A stretch of DNA of 64,000 nucleotides from Microbacteriaceae bacterium VKM Ac-2854 (lineage in GTDB: Bacteria > Actinomycetota > Actinomycetes > Actinomycetales > Microbacteriaceae). The stretch covers positions 62,001-126,000 of the forward strand of contig JABMLH010000008.1 of assembly GCA_013205085.1 (NCBI GenBank), read 5' to 3'. Positions 61,237 through 64,000 of the stretch are shown piece by piece; within the stretch, counting starts at the first letter, position 1, and every line of letters starts with the position of its first letter. The position numbers and the translations under genes were made by a program. Under the pieces are notes generated by a model. It was not told the DNA's origin and did not search any database. It saw only the letters and a program-made list of their open reading frames with translations.

Positions 61237-62057
61237 GACGCGGTGCCCTTTCGAGAGGTGCGGCGGCCGATCCTGGAGATGCGGCCGATCAGCAGGAGCA
61301 GCAGGAAGCCGAAGGCGAGAGCCAGCAGCGAGAAGATGACGGCGACGAAGGAGTCGGTCTTGGCGATCTGCACCACGCCCGTCTGCAGGTTGTTGCGGTT
61401 CAGCAGCGAGGCGATGGTGAACTCACCGAGCACGACCGCCACCGAGATGAAGGACGCGGCGAGGATGCCTCGGCGCAGGTTCGGCAGGATCACCCGGAAC
61501 AGCACACTGCCCCAACCGGCGCCGAGCGAGCGCGCGGCCTCGCCCAAGGTGATCACGTCGACGCCGGCGAGATTGGCTGCGATCGCGCGGTACGCGTACG
61601 GCAGCACGGTGATGCCGTACGCGAAGGCGAGGGTCCACGGCGAGGAGCCGAAGACGCGCGAGACGATCTGGTAGACCGGCGCGAGGCCGACGACCAGCAC
61701 GATCGCCGGGACCGTGATCGGGATCAGGCAGATGAACTCCAGGACGCGACGCAGCTTGGGGAAGCTCGTGGTGACCAGGATCATCGTCGGCAGCAGGATC
61801 ACCAGCACGATCGCGACGGTGACCACCGCGAGCACCAGGGAGTTGCCGACGCCCTGGAACAACACGGCGTACTTGCGCTTGTTGGCCGGGTCGAGGATGG
61901 CCGTCCAGTGATGGAAGTCGTAGCCCCCGTCGAGGCCGGCACGAAGCGTGAACTCGACCATCGACAGGATCGGGATCGCGAAGACCACACCGACGATGCC
62001 GAGGATGAGCCAGCGCGAGAGGCGGGACGGCTCGGCGCCCAGCCGCGGCGCGCTCAT
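61233..62057 (-). CDS. ABC importer permease (second)
   Basis: A 274-aa, six-helix inner-membrane permease with the EAA loop GEAARSLGAGWGSVLFRVIL contacting the ATPase. The ATG at 62057 lies inside the second of two 27-bp direct copies of the permease junction. The stretch between the upstream stop (62140) and this start (83 bp) is the duplicated segment, not conserved protein. It is coupled to the ATPase. Confidence 0.88.
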   Translation of the reverse strand: MSAPRLGAEPSRLSRWLILGIVGVVFAIPILSMVEFTLRAGLDGGYDFHHWTAILDPANKRKYAVLFQGVGNSLVLAVVTVAIVLVILLPTMILVTTSFPKLRRVLEFICLIPITVPAIVLVVGLAPVYQIVSRVFGSSPWTLAFAYGITVLPYAYRAIAANLAGVDVITLGEAARSLGAGWGSVLFRVILPNLRRGILAASFISVAVVLGEFTIASLLNRNNLQTGVVQIAKTDSFVAVIFSLLALAFGFLLLLLIGRISRIGRRTSRKGTAS

Positions 62058-62160
62058 CGCTGCCACCGTTCGGTGCTGGAAAGGGCCACGGCGGCGCTCT
62101 TCGCGCACGCCGGGACGAGGGAGCATGCCCGACGCGCGCTCATCGCTGCCACCGTTCGGT
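62048..62160. repeat. 27-bp direct repeat at the permease-permease junction
   Basis: 62048-62074 and 62134-62160 are identical (27 bp, period 86 bp). Both copies contain CCGTTCGGT-type codons for ...ERWQR followed by the ATGA overlap. The upstream copy ends the first permease; the downstream copy starts the second. Confidence 0.85.
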
Positions 62161-63033
62161 TCGGCTCTGCAGCAGCGAATACCCGTACATCAGCACCACC
62201 ATCACGATCACCATGCCGAGCGCGAGCGCGCCGGCCATGTTCTCGCGGCCCAGCACCGTCTCGCTGACCAGCGCGGCGCGGATCTGCAGGGGCACGATCT
62301 GCGAGCCCTGGCTGATCAGCGCGGCGGCGGTCGCGTACGACGAGAAGGCGTTCGCGAAGAGCAGCAGGAGGGAGCCGAAGAACGACGGGGCGAGGATCGG
62401 GAAGGCGATCCGCAGCCAGAAGGTACCGCGCGAGCCGCCGAGCACCGCATTGGCCTCGGCCCACTGCGGCTTCAGCCCTTCGAGCGCCGGCATGAAGGTG
62501 ATCACCATCAGCGGCACCTGGAAGTAGATGTACGGCAGCAGCAGCCCGGGCACCTGGTAGAGCCAGACGCCGTCGGCGAAGATGTCGACGCCGATGCTCT
62601 TCAGCCACAGCGTGACGATGCCCTGGATGCCGATCGAGGCGATGAAGGCGAAGGCCAGCATCACACCGCCGAACTGGGCGAGCACGCTCGAGGCCGAATC
62701 GACGAACGACCGCAGCGGTCCGTCGGCCCGGGTGCCCAGCAGCGCGTAGCAGACCAGCGCTCCGACAACGGCGCCGACGACGGCCGTGACCGCGGAGACC
62801 CAGAACGAGGAGACGAAGGTGCCCAGCACCGCCGGCGCGAAGAGGCCGGCGATGTTGTCGAACGTGAAGGCTCCGGCCTTCGTGAAGAACCCGGTCGCCA
62901 CCGCCAGCACCGTCGGGATGGCGAGGAACAGCAGCACGTACGCCGCGAACGGGGTGAGGCCCAGGTAGGCCATCACCCCGCGCGGCCGGTGCCGAGGCTT
63001 CACAGCCCCGGCACCGGATCCGACGATCGTCAC
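62140..63033 (-). CDS. ABC importer permease (first)
   Basis: A 297-aa, six-helix permease with the EAA loop AEANAVLGGSRGTFWLRIAF. Starts with GTG 63033 inside the stop of the binding-protein gene (GTGA); a longer frame to 63051 is possible. It ends ...ERWQR within a 27-bp repeat shared with the next gene. Paired with the 61233-62057 permease as a heterodimer. Confidence 0.88.
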   Translation of the reverse strand: MTIVGSGAGAVKPRHRPRGVMAYLGLTPFAAYVLLFLAIPTVLAVATGFFTKAGAFTFDNIAGLFAPAVLGTFVSSFWVSAVTAVVGAVVGALVCYALLGTRADGPLRSFVDSASSVLAQFGGVMLAFAFIASIGIQGIVTLWLKSIGVDIFADGVWLYQVPGLLLPYIYFQVPLMVITFMPALEGLKPQWAEANAVLGGSRGTFWLRIAFPILAPSFFGSLLLLFANAFSSYATAAALISQGSQIVPLQIRAALVSETVLGRENMAGALALGMVIVMVVLMYGYSLLQSRTERWQR

Positions 63034-64000
63034 TGGATCGCCGCAGCCCACTTCTCGGCGAGCAGCGCGGAGGCGGCGGTGGTCTGCGCATCCGTGAACT
63101 GCACGAGGTCCTCCGGCGCCGCGCCGACCGCGTCGAGAGCGACCTCATCGACCGTGCCGGCATCCGTCATCGCCGCGAGGCGGACGGGGTAGGCCCCGGC
63201 GGCGAGGTAGAGGTTCTGCGCGGTGTCGGAGTAGATGAACTCCTGCCACAGGCGCGCGGCCGCGGGGTGCGGGGCGTCCGCGTTCACGGCCTGGTTGTAG
63301 TAGCTGCCGACGGCGACGCCGGGGAGCACGGTGGTCTTCCACTTGCGGGTGTCGGCGTTCGTGGTCGCCGCGGCGAGGTTGTTGTAGCTCCAGTCGAAGA
63401 CGACGGGGGTCTCGCCGGAGGCGATCGTCGCGTCGGTCGGGTCGACCGGAAGGAAGTTGCCGGCGGCGTTGAGCTTCTGGAAGAAGTCGATGCCCGGCTG
63501 GATGTCGTCGGCGGAGCCGCCGCTCTGCAGAGCCGCGAGCTGTACCGCGGCCGCGGCGGCACCGGCCTGGGTCGGGTCGCCGTTGATGGCGACCTTGCCC
63601 TTGTAGTCGGCGCCGAGGAGGTCGTCCAGCGTCCTGGGCGCGTCAACCGCGTCGGGGTCGTAGCCGATCGACATCAGGCCCGTGTAGTCGTTCACCCAGA
63701 GGCCGGTGGCCTCCTTGTTCTCGGCCGGGATGTCGTCCCAGGTCTCGACCTGGTACGGAGCGAAGACATCCGTGTTCGCCAGCGCCACGGCGGGGCCGAG
63801 GTCGAAGACGTCGGGAGCGGTGTCCTGGCCGGCGAGGTTCTTCGCGGCGCTGATCTCCTCCGCGGAGGAGACATCGGGGTTGGCCGAGTTGACGGTGATG
63901 CCGTACTCGTCCTCGAAGGCCTGGATGATCTGGCCGTAGTTGGCCCAGGTGTCCGGCAGGGCGATGACGTTGAGTTCGCCCTCGGCCTTGGCCGCCTCGA
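63030..64000 (-). CDS. ABC importer substrate-binding protein, 5' end outside window
   Basis: About 323 residues of the mature protein are present, from EAAKAEGELNVIALPDTWAN to the C-terminus EKWAAAIQ; the signal peptide lies beyond the right edge. Features: AFEDEYGITVNSANPDVSSA, DVFDLGPAVA, NDYTGLMSIGYDP and VGSYYNQAVN, as in the iron/polyamine/phosphonate (SBP_bac_6/8-like) class. It is the first gene of the importer operon in the window. Substrate not assigned. Confidence 0.87.
   Translation of the reverse strand, partial: EAAKAEGELNVIALPDTWANYGQIIQAFEDEYGITVNSANPDVSSAEEISAAKNLAGQDTAPDVFDLGPAVALANTDVFAPYQVETWDDIPAENKEATGLWVNDYTGLMSIGYDPDAVDAPRTLDDLLGADYKGKVAINGDPTQAGAAAAAVQLAALQSGGSADDIQPGIDFFQKLNAAGNFLPVDPTDATIASGETPVVFDWSYNNLAAATTNADTRKWKTTVLPGVAVGSYYNQAVNADAPHPAAARLWQEFIYSDTAQNLYLAAGAYPVRLAAMTDAGTVDEVALDAVGAAPEDLVQFTDAQTTAASALLAEKWAAAIQ

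Overview
The window is GC-rich DNA with many GTG starts, short or overlapping gene junctions and some leaderless-looking promoters. It encodes a mycothiol-conjugate amidase and several small families typical of actinobacteria (DUF4245, DUF4307, DUF2277). This fits a high-GC actinobacterium, most likely Microbacteriaceae (Microbacterium or a relative). The family call is inference from gene content. I saw no rRNA, tRNA, CRISPR array, insertion sequence or phage module.

Layout. 0-5.6 kb: a de novo NAD operon (NrtR-type regulator, nadA, nadB, nadC and a NifS-like cysteine desulfurase), the last four genes tightly packed. 5.7-8.2 kb: a drug-efflux-type MFS transporter, a GNAT acetyltransferase and a coiled-coil protein. 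8.3-14.5 kb: a single-module Pls-type (epsilon-poly-L-lysine synthetase-like) NRPS, an abutting M1 zinc aminopeptidase and a convergent Sfp-type phosphopantetheinyl transferase. Together they look like a poly(amino acid) system: polymer synthesis, carrier activation and possibly polymer trimming. 14.5-22 kb: PPK2, an AhpD-like protein, a secreted protein, a DUF2277 protein, a tyrosinase translationally coupled to a DUF2182 membrane protein, an MFS exporter and a Doc-type toxin-antitoxin pair. 22-24 kb: ychF and an exonuclease.

23.9-36 kb: a complete myo-inositol catabolic system. A GntR/UTRA regulator (IolR-like) and a tautomerase lie next to a long minus-strand run iolC, Cgl0159-type aldolase, iolA/mmsA, iolB, iolD, iolE, iolG, iolH. 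From memory this is the order of the Corynebacterium glutamicum iol cluster. Four copies of a TGTC-type motif (core TGTCCTnACA) lie before iolR, the tautomerase, iolC and iolE and predict one regulon. No inositol transporter is in the window.

36-64 kb: core genes (rmuC, glpX, fba, ispH, xseA/xseB, carbonic anhydrase, fumC, a short prepilin peptidase, acyl-CoA dehydrogenase, PIN-PhoH, class V aminotransferase, uppS, hemolysin III/PAQR, mca, greA, ilvA, an AI-2E family exporter) and a four-gene ABC importer whose binding-protein gene runs off the right edge.

Most convergent junctions carry long palindromes. The most striking is at 54.4-54.6 kb: a gapless 110-bp tandem array whose units each begin with a near-perfect AT-centred palindrome and contain a second inverted repeat with a compensatory base change.
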